DNA of 64,000 nt. It comes from Lentzea aerocolonigenes. GTDB lineage: Bacteria > Actinomycetota > Actinomycetes > Mycobacteriales > Pseudonocardiaceae. The notes beneath the pieces were generated by a model that was not told the DNA's origin, did no database searches, and worked only from the letters and a program-made list of their open reading frames with translations. Shown here one piece after another: positions 16,825 to 24,909 of the stretch (position 1 is its first letter; each line of letters starts with the position of its first letter). The translations under genes were made by a program, and so were the position numbers. The stretch is taken from positions 1 to 64,000 of the forward strand of contig NZ_BBOJ01000009.1 of assembly GCF_000974445.1 (NCBI RefSeq). Direction: 5' to 3'.

Positions 16825-17783
16825 ATCGTGACCGTCAGGCGCGGGGTCGAACGGAAGTCGGTGGACTCGTACGACACCCGCGCCAGCGGCATCGCGCCCG
16901 CCGCCGCGGTCAGCGTCGTCTCGATCTCGTTGCGCTCGTCCTCGGTCAGGTACGCCCAGAACGAGCTGTGCCAGATCACCGTGTACGTGCCAGGGTCGAC
17001 GGGTGGCACGAGGTTCTCGCGCAGCCACCGTCCGGCGGGAGAGCGTTCGACCTTCACGCCGACCTCGGCCGCGAGCTCGATGGCGTCGTCGAGGTCCCAG
17101 CGCAGCGAGTCGTGCTCCGGCGGGATGAACGAGTGCAGGATCATCGCGTGCCGGGGGTCGGCGGGGTCGCGCGGTTGCAGGTCGCAGCCTTTGCGGTCGA
17201 CGATCTCGAGCTTCGGCGGGCGCGGGCCGGCGGCGGCCAGGCGCACCGGCGAGTCCTTGTCGCCCCACTCCCAGCCGAGGCCGAACCAGCGGTAGTGGTC
17301 GAGGATCAGGTTGAGGCCCGCGCAGGCGCCCAGTTCGAGCAGCCGGACCTTCGGCGCGCCGATCATGGTCAGGCCGCGCAGCAGGAACCCGGCCGTCTTC
17401 GGCTGGTGCTGCTGCACCGTGCGGTCCAGTGCCGCCAGGATCTCGCCGGGGTTCTCGACGATCGCGCGCTTGGCCGCGAGCCACGCGAGCAGCGCCGCCG
17501 AGTCGGAGTCCCCGGCCATCGCGGCGGCGTGGGCGCTGGCGAAGCGCTGGCTCAGGTCCGGCGCCTTGCCCGACAGCATCAGCAACCGCACCCCGGCCAG
17601 CGCCTGGATGCCGAACAACGGGCTGTGCACGGCGCTGTGCGAGCAGATCAGGTCGGCCACCGGGCCGCCCCGGTCGAGCTCGCTCGCGAGTTCGGAGAGG
17701 ATGCGCGCCGAGACCGGCGCACTGGTGCGCAACCGCACCGCGAACGTGCGCAGTGTCGAGGCGCCGATGCCTGCCGCGGTCAC
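16815..17783 (-). CDS. DUF2332 family protein
   Basis: A 322-residue cytoplasmic protein of the DUF2332 family. The central part looks like a methyltransferase-type core (VRLLELGACAGLNLILDHY near residue 150), with ELGACAGLNL in the place of the SAM-binding glycine loop. The conserved HSFIPPE and TVIWHSSFWAYL segments are typical of the family. No function has been proven to my knowledge; an SAM-dependent methyltransferase role is plausible. It begins with GTG and diverges from the enoyl-CoA hydratase gene. Confidence 0.75.
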   Translation of the reverse strand: MTAAGIGASTLRTFAVRLRTSAPVSARILSELASELDRGGPVADLICSHSAVHSPLFGIQALAGVRLLMLSGKAPDLSQRFASAHAAAMAGDSDSAALLAWLAAKRAIVENPGEILAALDRTVQQHQPKTAGFLLRGLTMIGAPKVRLLELGACAGLNLILDHYRWFGLGWEWGDKDSPVRLAAAGPRPPKLEIVDRKGCDLQPRDPADPRHAMILHSFIPPEHDSLRWDLDDAIELAAEVGVKVERSPAGRWLRENLVPPVDPGTYTVIWHSSFWAYLTEDERNEIETTLTAAAGAMPLARVSYESTDFRSTPRLTVTIYS

Positions 17784-17842
17784 GTGTCCTCCCGTCTCCG
17801 CCAGGGGACTTTACAAGGCGGGCGGTCGGTATCGTGCGGCCT

Positions 17843-18601
17843 GTGAGCGAGTTCCTGGAGCTGTCCGCGGCCGGTCCGGTCGCCACGTTGACGATCAACC
17901 GGCCGGCCAAGCGCAACGCGATGAGCTACGAGATGTGGTCGGCTCTGCCGGGCATCATGGCGCGCGTTTCCGCTGATGAGAGCGTCAGGGTGCTCGTCAT
18001 CCGGGGTGGTGAGCACTTCTCGGCGGGGGCCGACATCGCCGAGTTCTCGACTTTGCGCCGGGGTCCGGAAGGCGCAGCGCACTACGGCGAGGCCGTCCAC
18101 AACGGAGAGCGCGCGATCGCACAACTGGACAAACCGACGATCGCCGCGATCTCCGGTTTCTGCGTCGGCGGCGGGTGTGAGATCGCCCTCGCCTGCGACA
18201 TGCGGGTGGCGGCGGCGGACGCGCGGTTCGGCATCACGCCCGCGAAGCTCGGCATCGTCTACAACTTCACGTCCACCAAGGCGCTCGTGGACGCGGTCGG
18301 GCCCGCGTGGGCGAAGCAGATCCTCTTCTCCGCCGACCTGATCGACTCGGCGACGGCGCTGCGGATCGGGCTCGTCAACGAGGTCGTGGAGTCGCTCGAC
18401 GCCCGCGTGAAGGAGCTGTCCGAACAGATCGCGGGACGCGCGCAGGTGAGCGTGCGGGGCGCCAAGAAGATCATCAACTCGATCACCGACGGCGGGCACG
18501 AGGACGACTTCGTGCGGGCGCTGTACGCGGCGGCCGCCTCCAGCGCCGACTACGCGGAAGGCGTGTCGGCGTTCCTGGAGAAGCGGCCCCCGCGGTTCTA
18601 G
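17843..18601 (+). CDS. enoyl-CoA hydratase/isomerase family protein
   Basis: A 252-residue crotonase-fold protein starting at the GTG at 17843. The CoA-binding and oxyanion segments are clear: HFSAGADIAEF (about residue 58) and the motif GFCVGGGCEIALACDMRVA (about residue 108) with ARFGITPAKLGIVY. The crotonase catalytic Glu pair is only partly matched: the first site (GCEIAL) holds Glu, while the second reads PAKLGI where PE.GL is usual. It may therefore act on a CoA thioester by isomerisation or decarboxylation rather than by hydration. It probably takes part in fatty-acid or aromatic-acid catabolism. It stands alone between divergent and convergent neighbours. Confidence 0.85.
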   Translation: MSEFLELSAAGPVATLTINRPAKRNAMSYEMWSALPGIMARVSADESVRVLVIRGGEHFSAGADIAEFSTLRRGPEGAAHYGEAVHNGERAIAQLDKPTIAAISGFCVGGGCEIALACDMRVAAADARFGITPAKLGIVYNFTSTKALVDAVGPAWAKQILFSADLIDSATALRIGLVNEVVESLDARVKELSEQIAGRAQVSVRGAKKIINSITDGGHEDDFVRALYAAAASSADYAEGVSAFLEKRPPRF

Positions 18602-18605
18602 CCGG

Positions 18606-19343
18606 CTAGTGGAACGTGACGGTCAGTTTGTTGCAGTCGCGGCAGCTGAACATGACGCGGTTGCCGGGTTCCTGGTCGTGCTTGGACCAGCTGTAGGCCT
18701 TCGGGCAGTTCCTGGTGATCGCGTTGCTGTACGGGGTCTTCGCATCGCGGTTCGGGTTGACGCACAGCATCGGCTTGCCGGTGACGGGGTGCCTGCGCAG
18801 GTTCGCGGCGGGGCAGTCGGGCAGCAGCGCGCCGGGACATCCGGCGGTGCCGCAGAACTGGCCGTTCGGAGGTGGTCCGTTGGTGGGGTTGATCGTGACG
18901 GGCACGTTGACGGCGTTGACGTAGCTGACGTTGTACCAGGGCGCGGGCGCGTCGGCGGGGTCGAAGTTGAACTCCGCCAGGCTGACCGGCTGCTCACCGG
19001 TGGTGCAGTGGCTCGGCCGGGCGCCGCAGTCACCGACGAGGCAGTGGAAGTTCGAGCCCGGTTCGCCGGTGCAGTGCTGGCGGGCGAAGAACTTGCCGCG
19101 CCAGTGGTTGCGGGGCCCGAGCGGGATGCGGACGGTCGCGGACTCGCCGGCCTTGAGCATCGGCAGCCCGTCGAGGTTCTGCGAGCCGTCGGCGTTCACC
19201 GCGGCGCCCACCCAGATCGGGCCGCCGGTGGAGTTGACGAGAGTGACCGAGTACGGCGGTGCGGCCGAGGCCGGTGACGCCAGCAGTGAGGCGGCGAGCG
19301 CCAGCAGCAGGACTATCCATTGTGGACGTAAGAGTGTTCGCAC
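18606..19343 (-). CDS. secreted thaumatin-like protein
   Basis: A 245-residue protein with a classic signal peptide (IVLLLALAASLLASPASA) and a thaumatin-type body. The body starts as a beta-strand YSVTLVNSTGGPIWVGA, has cysteine pairs (HCTGEPGSNFHCLVGDCG, FCGTAGCPGALLPDCPAANL) and ends with NCPKAYSWSKHDQEPGNRVMF, close to the thaumatin signature CPxAYSYAxDD. Thaumatin-like proteins bind or cleave beta-1,3-glucans. It starts with GTG at 19341-19343. The element TGGGGTAGCACCG lies 38 bp upstream and is shared with two other secreted genes in the window. Confidence 0.85.
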   Translation of the reverse strand: MRTLLRPQWIVLLLALAASLLASPASAAPPYSVTLVNSTGGPIWVGAAVNADGSQNLDGLPMLKAGESATVRIPLGPRNHWRGKFFARQHCTGEPGSNFHCLVGDCGARPSHCTTGEQPVSLAEFNFDPADAPAPWYNVSYVNAVNVPVTINPTNGPPPNGQFCGTAGCPGALLPDCPAANLRRHPVTGKPMLCVNPNRDAKTPYSNAITRNCPKAYSWSKHDQEPGNRVMFSCRDCNKLTVTFH

Positions 19344-19381
19344 GGTTCGAAGCTAGGGTTGTCGAGGCTCGTGCGGAACTT

Positions 19382-19394
19382 CGGTGCTACCCCA
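19382..19394 (-). promoter_or_regulatory. shared upstream element, copy 1 (TGGGGTAGCACCG)
   Basis: On the minus strand this reads TGGGGTAGCACCG and ends 38 bp before the thaumatin-like start. Copies with one change, TGGGGTCGCACCG, occur 39 bp before the RlpA-like gene and 42 bp before the sulfatase gene, in the same orientation. It overlaps the last codons of the MarR gene. The repeated spacing points to a promoter or activator site. Confidence 0.55.
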
Positions 19395-19854
19395 GCATGT
19401 GCGCCAGCGCCCGCTGGAACACCTCGCGTTCGTCGGCGTCGAGCGCCGCGAGCGTGCCCGCGTCGACCTTCTGGATCGCGGCCAGCAGCACCATGGCCGC
19501 GCTCCGCCCCTCGGCCGTGGAACGCAGCAGCACCTGCCGCCGGTTGGTCTCGCTGCGTTCGCGGTCGCAGTAGCCGAGCGCCACGAGCTGGTCGGCGAGG
19601 CGGCTCGCGGCCTGCTTCGTGATCTCCAGCCTTCTGGCCAGGTCGCCGACCGTGCCTTCCTGGCGTGCCAGCTCGATCACGAACCACAGCGCCGTCGGCG
19701 GTACGGGGCGGTAGTCCTGTGCTTCCAGGGCCTGGTGCATCGCCTCGCGGTAGCGGCGCAGCACGACGGCCAGGCGTTCCGGCGTGGTCCGTGCTCCTCG
19801 GTCACCCGTGACGGCCTCCGCGTGCGGCGAACTGGGGAACGACCTGGGCTGCAT
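19387..19854 (-). CDS. MarR-family transcriptional regulator
   Basis: A 155-residue winged-helix protein with dimerisation helices at both ends. The reader core is VGDLARRLEITKQAASRLADQLVALGYCDRE (written here in pieces: VGDLARRLEITKQAASRLAD and QLVALGYCDRE), followed by the wing NRRQVLLRSTAEG. It diverges from the gene at 19944. The shared 89-bp region holds inverted ACTGTC/GACAGT half-sites that overlap a good promoter, which is where a MarR repressor would act. The ligand is unknown. Its 3' end overlaps the shared element used by the thaumatin-like gene downstream. Confidence 0.88.
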   Translation of the reverse strand: MQPRSFPSSPHAEAVTGDRGARTTPERLAVVLRRYREAMHQALEAQDYRPVPPTALWFVIELARQEGTVGDLARRLEITKQAASRLADQLVALGYCDRERSETNRRQVLLRSTAEGRSAAMVLLAAIQKVDAGTLAALDADEREVFQRALAHMLG

Positions 19855-19892
19855 GCGCCGACGATACCTCCAGATGCGGACTGTCTCATAGT

Positions 19893-19937
19893 GCGACTGT
19901 CCTGAGTATTGACAGTTCGCTGGGCCGCTCGTACGGT
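19893..19937 (+). promoter_or_regulatory. promoter with overlapping MarR-type operator
   Basis: TTGACA (19909-19914), a 17-base spacer and TACGGT (19932-19937) form a near-ideal sigma-70-type promoter. The half-sites ACTGTC (19896-19901) and GACAGT (19911-19916) are inverted around a 9-base spacer, and the second overlaps the -35 box. Transcription would begin near 19943-19944, right at the GTG start, so the mRNA is predicted to be leaderless. A further GACTGTC copy lies at about 19879. Confidence 0.6.
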
Positions 19938-19943
19938 CCGTGC

Positions 19944-20453
19944 GTGCTGCACTACAGATTCGCCATGTGTGTGAGCGCTCTCGCGATCGTGTTCGGCTCT
20001 GCCGTGCCGGTCAACGCGTCAGCGGTCACCGCCCTGCGCGCAGAGTTACTCAAGCCGGCGAAGGCCGGCTGTCAGAAGCTCGTCGCGGCAGGCCGCAAGG
20101 CTCCGCCGCGCTGCCGTCCGTGCCCGAAGAAGCTGCTGGGGAGAGCGGTGAAGGGCAAGACGGTCCAGAAGAAGAAGAGGGTGAGGCCGCCGAGCCGATG
20201 CGTTCCCGTGCCGGATCTCGTGGTCCTGCCCACGGCCGCCGAAGGTCCTCCGACCCGCAGGCGCCGAGTGCTGACTTGGGGAAACTCAGCATGTTGCTTC
20301 GCACCAACGCCCAGCAGGCCCGCTGTCCCGCAGCGCTGGCGATCCGTCAGACGATCGGCGGTACCGACTTCCCGGAGGCCGCTCGTCTCGCCCACGCCGC
20401 GCTGGACGCGCCCGCGTGCCGCGATGACCCGGTCTGCCTCTGGAGAGCCCTGA
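19944..20453 (+). CDS. putative small secreted basic protein (uncertain 3' part)
   Basis: The GTG at 19944 lies at the predicted transcription start of a strong promoter. The first 25 residues look like a signal peptide (YRFAMCVSALAIVFGSAVPVNASA). A Lys/Arg-rich mature part with paired cysteines follows (AGCQKLVAAG, PPRCRPCPKK, SRCVPVP) to about residue 95. Beyond position 20290 the same DNA codes in another frame for a LuxR-type protein, so the last 55 residues (Pro/Arg/Ser-rich) look like read-through of a shadow frame. Either the gene truly overlaps the LuxR gene by 163 bp, or the reading frame is disturbed. I do not recognise a family. Confidence 0.45.
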   Translation: MLHYRFAMCVSALAIVFGSAVPVNASAVTALRAELLKPAKAGCQKLVAAGRKAPPRCRPCPKKLLGRAVKGKTVQKKKRVRPPSRCVPVPDLVVLPTAAEGPPTRRRRVLTWGNSACCFAPTPSRPAVPQRWRSVRRSAVPTSRRPLVSPTPRWTRPRAAMTRSASGEP

Positions 20454-21433
20454 TCGTCCTGATCGCCGCGGGTGACCTGGTCACGGCCGACGCTCACGCG
20501 GACCGCCTGCCCGACCACGCCGTGCGCGCCCAGGTCCGGTCCCAGATCGCCCGCCTCTCCGGCGACCTCGGCGCCGCCCGCGACCTGCTGGCGAACGCGC
20601 CGCCGGCGGTGAAGTCGTCGCAGCTGCTGTCCGTGGCGCTGCTCGTCGAGGTGCTGGTGGACTCCGGTGACGTGGACGAGGCCGAGAAGACGTTGCTGGC
20701 CAACGAACTCGACCACGCGCTCCGGCGGCCGTCCAGCCTGCGCCCGGCACTTCTCGCCGCACGTGCGGCGGTGAATCGGGCGAGGGGCCGTCCGCTGGCC
20801 GCGTACGTGGACCACCTGGTGTGCGGTGACGACCTGCTGGCGATGGGGGTCACGAGTCCCGCGATCGCGCCGTGGCGCGGAAAAGCCGCACTCGCCGCCC
20901 ACGACGCTCACCGCGAGGAGCTGGCGCGGCGGCTCGCGGTGGAGGAACTGGCCGCGGCCCGCCGCTGGGGCGAGCCGCGCACCGTCGGCACCGCCCTGTC
21001 CACACTCGGCCGCGTCGGCGGCGACGACGGCACGACGCTGCTCTCCGACGCGGCCGATCTCTTGGCCGTGGCCGGGGCCCGGCACGAGCTGGCCGCGATC
21101 CGGCTGGAGCTCGGCCACCGGCTGGCGGCCCGCGGTGACGACAGCGCGGCGCGGGGCGAGTACGCCTCCGCGCGTACCGCCGCGGCGCGCACCGGCGACG
21201 AACGGCATCTGCGGCAGGCATCCGAGGCGCTCGCCCGACTCCCTCCCGTGGCCGTGCGGGCGTTGACCCGGCAGGAAGACCTGGTCGCGAGCCTCGCCGA
21301 GGCCGGGCTGAGCAACCGTGCCATCGCCCAACGCCTGTTCCTGACCGTCAGCACCGTCGAGGTTCATCTGTCCAATGTGTACCGAAAGCTCGGTGTCAAC
21401 GGCCGCAAGGACCTCGCCGGAGCACTGCGATGA
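20291..21433 (+). CDS. LuxR-type regulator with TPR-like body, lacking the ATPase domain
   Basis: From the ATG at 20291 the product is 380 residues. Most of it is an alpha-helical repeat region (RLAHAALDAPACRDDPVCLW, LVEVLVDSGDVDEAEKTLLA, RRLAVEELAAARRWGEPRTV). The last 60 residues are a LuxR HTH (SLAEAGLSNRAIAQRLFLTV, then STVEVHLSNVYRKLGVNGR). Large LuxR regulators of this kind normally have 850-950 residues with an N-terminal AAA/NB-ARC domain; only the C-terminal part is present here. It could be a natural short form or a remnant. It is directly followed by a paralogue. Confidence 0.75.
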   Translation: MLLRTNAQQARCPAALAIRQTIGGTDFPEAARLAHAALDAPACRDDPVCLWRALIVLIAAGDLVTADAHADRLPDHAVRAQVRSQIARLSGDLGAARDLLANAPPAVKSSQLLSVALLVEVLVDSGDVDEAEKTLLANELDHALRRPSSLRPALLAARAAVNRARGRPLAAYVDHLVCGDDLLAMGVTSPAIAPWRGKAALAAHDAHREELARRLAVEELAAARRWGEPRTVGTALSTLGRVGGDDGTTLLSDAADLLAVAGARHELAAIRLELGHRLAARGDDSAARGEYASARTAAARTGDERHLRQASEALARLPPVAVRALTRQEDLVASLAEAGLSNRAIAQRLFLTVSTVEVHLSNVYRKLGVNGRKDLAGALR

Positions 21434-22379
21434 ACGCACTCTGCGCGCGGTCGGGCTGACCCGTCGCGGTACGGACCGCGCCACCGCCATCGCTCTCGCC
21501 CGCGAGGTCCTGCGGTCCGGTGCCGCGGACGACGACGTCCAGTACTGCCTGCACGTGCTGACGTACGCGGGCAGACCGGCGGGCAAACCGGACCTCACCG
21601 CACCCCGGCAGGCCCGCGAACTGGTCGACCAGGGGCGCTGCGAAGAGGCGCTGGAGGTGCTGCTCGCCTGTGACGAGTCGGGGGAGTCGCTGTTCGCCAG
21701 GGGACGGCTCAACCAGGCGGAGGGCCGGCACGACCGCGCCTACGCGGACTTCCTCGCCGCAGGCCGCGCGGCAGAGGCGGTGGGCATGACGAATCCCGCC
21801 ATACTGCCGTGGTGTTCCGCGGCGGCCATCAGCGCGCACGAGGTGGGAAGGCCGGTGGTGGCACGGGCGCTCGCGGAAGCCGAACTGGTCGCCGCCCGCC
21901 GCTGGGGTGACGCGCGCACGGTCGGCCGAGCCCTGCACGCGGTCGCCCTGACCGGCGACGCGGATCGTGCCGTCACGCGGTTCACCACGGCGGTCCGGCT
22001 GCTCTCGGACGCGGAAGCGCTCGCCGAACTGCTGCCCGCCCGGCACCACCTGGCGCAAGCGCTTGCCACGCGAGGAAGACACGAGGAGGCCGTCGCGGTC
22101 TGCGCCTCCTCGCTCGCCATCGCCGCCGGAAATCCACTGTGGACCCGACAGGTGGAGGAGCTGGGCGCCCGCCTGGAACGTCTCAGCAGGCTCACCCCGC
22201 AGGAGTCCCGCACGGCGGCGCTGGCGTGCGGGATGAGCAACCGGGAGGTCGCGGCCGAGCTGGGCGTGACGACCAGGACCGTGGAGCTGCACCTGACTCA
22301 GGTGTACCGCAAGCTGGACGTGAAAGGGCGGCGTGAGCTGAACCGGGTGATCCTCCGGTTCGGCGTCACGCCGCCCTGA
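21375..22379 (+). CDS. second ATPase-less LuxR-type regulator, start uncertain
   Basis: This frame encodes up to 334 residues. It has the same TPR-like pattern (RALAEAELVAARRWGDARTV) and a C-terminal LuxR HTH (ALACGMSNREVAAELGVTTR, then TVELHLTQVYRKLDVKGRR), and is clearly paralogous to the preceding gene. No well-placed start was found. The ATG at 21375 and GTG at 21393 both lie inside the upstream gene, while the ATG at 21430 that overlaps its stop (ATGA) is in another frame and ends after nine codons. A frameshift, or coupling by re-initiation, is possible. It is followed by a strong hairpin. Confidence 0.68.
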   Translation: MCTESSVSTAARTSPEHCDERTLRAVGLTRRGTDRATAIALAREVLRSGAADDDVQYCLHVLTYAGRPAGKPDLTAPRQARELVDQGRCEEALEVLLACDESGESLFARGRLNQAEGRHDRAYADFLAAGRAAEAVGMTNPAILPWCSAAAISAHEVGRPVVARALAEAELVAARRWGDARTVGRALHAVALTGDADRAVTRFTTAVRLLSDAEALAELLPARHHLAQALATRGRHEEAVAVCASSLAIAAGNPLWTRQVEELGARLERLSRLTPQESRTAALACGMSNREVAAELGVTTRTVELHLTQVYRKLDVKGRRELNRVILRFGVTPP

Positions 22380-22393
22380 CCGTTGGCGAGGTC

Positions 22394-22442
22394 GATGAAC
22401 GGCGCATTCGTTCACCTGAGGTGGACAAATGCGCCGTTCATC
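22394..22442. terminator. 22-bp hairpin, likely bidirectional terminator
   Basis: Left arm 22394-22415 (starting GATGAACGGCGCATT) pairs with 22421-22442 around the loop CTGAG, with one mismatch and one G-T pair. It lies 15 bp after the second LuxR stop and 37 bp before the 3' end of the converging RlpA-like gene, so it can stop transcription from both sides. It has no clear T-run. Confidence 0.7.
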
Positions 22443-22479
22443 GTGGGGGATCGGGCGGTTAGCCGCGGACGAACTTCCA

Positions 22480-22872
22480 CTAGAGGTTGATGACACCCCG
22501 GTCGGGGTCGGCGAGCTTGCGGAACGCGGGCAGGCTCAGGTCGATGTGGTCACGGCCGCAGCCCATGCACTTGTCCTCGACCTTCGCCTTGACCTTCTTG
22601 CCGTTGAACGTCGCCACGACGAACACGTTGCGGCACAACGGGTCGTTGTTCGGGTTCGCTGCCGTCCAGTAGACCGGCGACACGGCCACCAGCACCTCGC
22701 TGCTCGCATCGATCGGGTCGCCGCACGCACCGGTGCCCCGGTCGTCGTAGAAGGTCGCCTTGCCGTCGACCACCTGTCCGAACGGGATGGCGGCGTTGGC
22801 GTCCACCGCGGCCACCAGCGACACGGCGGTGGCCGTACCGAGAACGGTCAGGAGCTTTCGAGTGAATGTCAT
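22480..22872 (-). CDS. secreted double-psi beta-barrel (RlpA/expansin-like) protein
   Basis: From the ATG at 22870-22872 the product is 130 residues: a signal peptide (FTRKLLTVLGTATAVSLVAA, cleavage near ANA) and one double-psi beta-barrel. The start GKATFYDDRGTGACG, the strand KVKAKVEDKCMGCGRDHIDLS and the end AFRKLADPDRG match RlpA/barwin/expansin-like domains, including the Asp in HIDLS. Four cysteines may form two disulfides. Related actinobacterial proteins bind or loosen cell-wall polysaccharides. The shared element TGGGGTCGCACCG lies 39 bp upstream. Confidence 0.85.
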   Translation of the reverse strand: MTFTRKLLTVLGTATAVSLVAAVDANAAIPFGQVVDGKATFYDDRGTGACGDPIDASSEVLVAVSPVYWTAANPNNDPLCRNVFVVATFNGKKVKAKVEDKCMGCGRDHIDLSLPAFRKLADPDRGVINL

Positions 22873-22911
22873 GCGCCCCAAGCTATTCACCGGAACTCAC
22901 CCTGCACATCT

Positions 22912-22924
22912 CGGTGCGACCCCA
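22912..22924 (-). promoter_or_regulatory. shared upstream element, copy 2 (TGGGGTCGCACCG)
   Basis: TGGGGTCGCACCG on the minus strand, 39 bp before the RlpA-like start and just upstream of the 3' end of the GH51-like gene. It is identical over 13 bases to the copy before the sulfatase gene and differs at one base from the copy before the thaumatin-like gene. Confidence 0.55.
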
Positions 22925-22927
22925 GAC

Positions 22928-24907
22928 TCAGCAGCCGGGACTTCCCTGCCGTGACAACGTGAACAGCGTGACCGAGTGCGGCGGAACACCGGCGTTGAAC
23001 GAGTTCGCGCCGACGTCGCGGCACGATTCGGTCATCCTCACCGCGCCGGGGTGCTCCCTGGTGTTGGCCGACGAGAAGCGTTCGGGCGCCACCGTGCGAA
23101 CCCGAGCGCGCCCGTTGCCCGTGAACCCCCGCAGCAGGACCCTGGTGTCGACGGCGTCACTCGCCACCGGCGACCGGTTCACCACCATCAAGTGCACGGT
23201 GCCGTCCGGTGCCCGTGTCGCCGTCACGGCCAGCTTGTCGTACTTCTCGCGGCACCGGCCCTGCGGAGTGCCCGGCCCGTCGCACATCTCGGCCTCGGCC
23301 GGGCTGCGTTGCGGGTTGCCGGTGACGCTCTGCCGCACGCGCACCCCGCCCGCGTCGAACAACGGTCGCACCGCCTCGCGAGCCCACGCCTCGGCCGAGT
23401 AGACCCGGCCGCGGCCCAGCAGCGTGTACATGCCGTCCGAGCTCAGGTCGTTGCCCTCGATCCACGGCAGACCCAGTTCGAGGAAGTCCATCCACTGCGT
23501 CGCCATGTACAGCGCGTGGGTCATCGAGTAGGTGTACTCGGGATACACCCCGCCGCCGTCAGGACCCCACAACGCCCCGAACTCGGACACGGCGACGTGC
23601 GGGTTACCGGCGGCGCTGCGCCGAACCGCGTCGCGCAATTGCGCGAGCTTCCGCCGTTCGTTCGCCGCGCCCAGCACGTGCCAGTCGTGACCTTCCACCG
23701 CGGAGTCCCAGTCGGCGGTTCCGCTGCCGGTGAAGTGCGTGTACGGGTGCGCGGTGAGGCAGTCGTACCCGCTGTCGGCCGGAATCCCGTTGCCCTTCAA
23801 CGCCTCGAACCTCGACACGAACGTGAGCCCGCCCCACGAGGCGCACACCTCGAGGCCTGGGTCGACCTGCCGCATCGCGTCCCGGAACTGCACGTATCCC
23901 TTGTGGACGGACGTGTACGAAGCCGCGATCCCCGCGCCACGCGGTGGAATCATGCCGCGCTGCCCGTCGCCGAACGTCACCGTCCCGCGGAACTCGTCGA
24001 GCACGAACTGCTTGGCCTGTGGGCTGCCCAGCGAGTCGACGCGTTGCCACACCTCACCGCCCACTCGGAGCTCGAAGTCGTCGAGCTGCGCGGCCGGGTA
24101 GTTGAGGTCGAACACCTGGTTCGCGGTCCCGTCGCTGGGCGCGTCCGCGGTACTGCCGCCGCACTTCCCGTCCGGCGTGGCGAGCTTGCCCAGCCGTTCG
24201 CCGGAGATCCGCCGCGTGCCGCCCCGGATGTACTGCTCCAGCGCCTCGTCCTCGTTCTGCGACATCCAGTACCGCTGGTTGGCGTGGTAGTTCTCGTTGC
24301 CGAGCTCCCACCGCGTGACGTGGTACGGCTGTAGGTGGTCCGCCGGGCGGCGCTCGGCCCAGTCCACGCCGCCGTTGGGGTTCACGCCGTCTCCCGCCGG
24401 CGTGTTGAGGTATTCGACCAGGTCGGCCGCGTCCGCCGCGGTGCCGATGGCCATCGGGACCATGATCTGGGCCTGCGCGCCCACCGCCGCCGTGAAGCGC
24501 ATGTGTTCGTCGAGCCCGTACGACGGCAGCCGTCCGTTGAGCACGTCGTCCGCAGGTGTGCCCGGGTTGCCGAGCTCGATCCGGCCGTCGCGTTGGCACC
24601 TCCGGCCGGAGCCGATCGTGCCCTTCCACTGGGTCGTGTTGGCCACCGTGCCGCCGGGCCAGCGCAGCACTTTCACGCCCATCGACCGCGCTTTCTCCAC
24701 CGCGTCGGGCACCGGCCGGTCGTTCACCGGGTCCCACGTGCCGTACCCGTCGAACGGATACCGGTGGTTGGCGCCGAGGAACGCGCCCGGCACCGGACCT
24801 TCGTCCTCCGCGGTGAACACGGTGATCTCGGCCGGTGCCGCCGAACTGCTCGGCGCCGCCACGACCATCGCCGCGAGCGCCACCGCGAACGCGTTGTGCA
24901 GTCTCAT
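22928..24907 (-). CDS. secreted GH51/alpha-L-arabinofuranosidase-like glycoside hydrolase with an inserted domain
   Basis: A 659-residue protein with a signal peptide (AFAVALAAMVVAAPSSSAAP). The clan GH-A hallmarks are present: VLRWPGGTVANTTQW near residue 80, the acid/base Glu205 in WELGNENY and the nucleophile Glu442 in VAVSEFGALWG. This order resembles GH51 arabinofuranosidases. Between the two catalytic residues (about 245-330) lies an extra beta-rich piece ending GTVTFGDGQRGMIPPRGAGI, which is not part of a standard GH51 barrel. The gene starts 2 bp after the sulfatase stop, so both form an operon. Target is likely a complex, perhaps sulfated, arabinose-containing polysaccharide. Confidence 0.8.
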   Translation of the reverse strand: MRLHNAFAVALAAMVVAAPSSSAAPAEITVFTAEDEGPVPGAFLGANHRYPFDGYGTWDPVNDRPVPDAVEKARSMGVKVLRWPGGTVANTTQWKGTIGSGRRCQRDGRIELGNPGTPADDVLNGRLPSYGLDEHMRFTAAVGAQAQIMVPMAIGTAADAADLVEYLNTPAGDGVNPNGGVDWAERRPADHLQPYHVTRWELGNENYHANQRYWMSQNEDEALEQYIRGGTRRISGERLGKLATPDGKCGGSTADAPSDGTANQVFDLNYPAAQLDDFELRVGGEVWQRVDSLGSPQAKQFVLDEFRGTVTFGDGQRGMIPPRGAGIAASYTSVHKGYVQFRDAMRQVDPGLEVCASWGGLTFVSRFEALKGNGIPADSGYDCLTAHPYTHFTGSGTADWDSAVEGHDWHVLGAANERRKLAQLRDAVRRSAAGNPHVAVSEFGALWGPDGGGVYPEYTYSMTHALYMATQWMDFLELGLPWIEGNDLSSDGMYTLLGRGRVYSAEAWAREAVRPLFDAGGVRVRQSVTGNPQRSPAEAEMCDGPGTPQGRCREKYDKLAVTATRAPDGTVHLMVVNRSPVASDAVDTRVLLRGFTGNGRARVRTVAPERFSSANTREHPGAVRMTESCRDVGANSFNAGVPPHSVTLFTLSRQGSPGC

Positions 24908-24909
24908 CT

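Noticed and set aside
20072..21712. 546-residue open frame on the minus strand
   Set aside because: Antisense to the two LuxR-type genes; low-complexity Arg/Gly-rich product.
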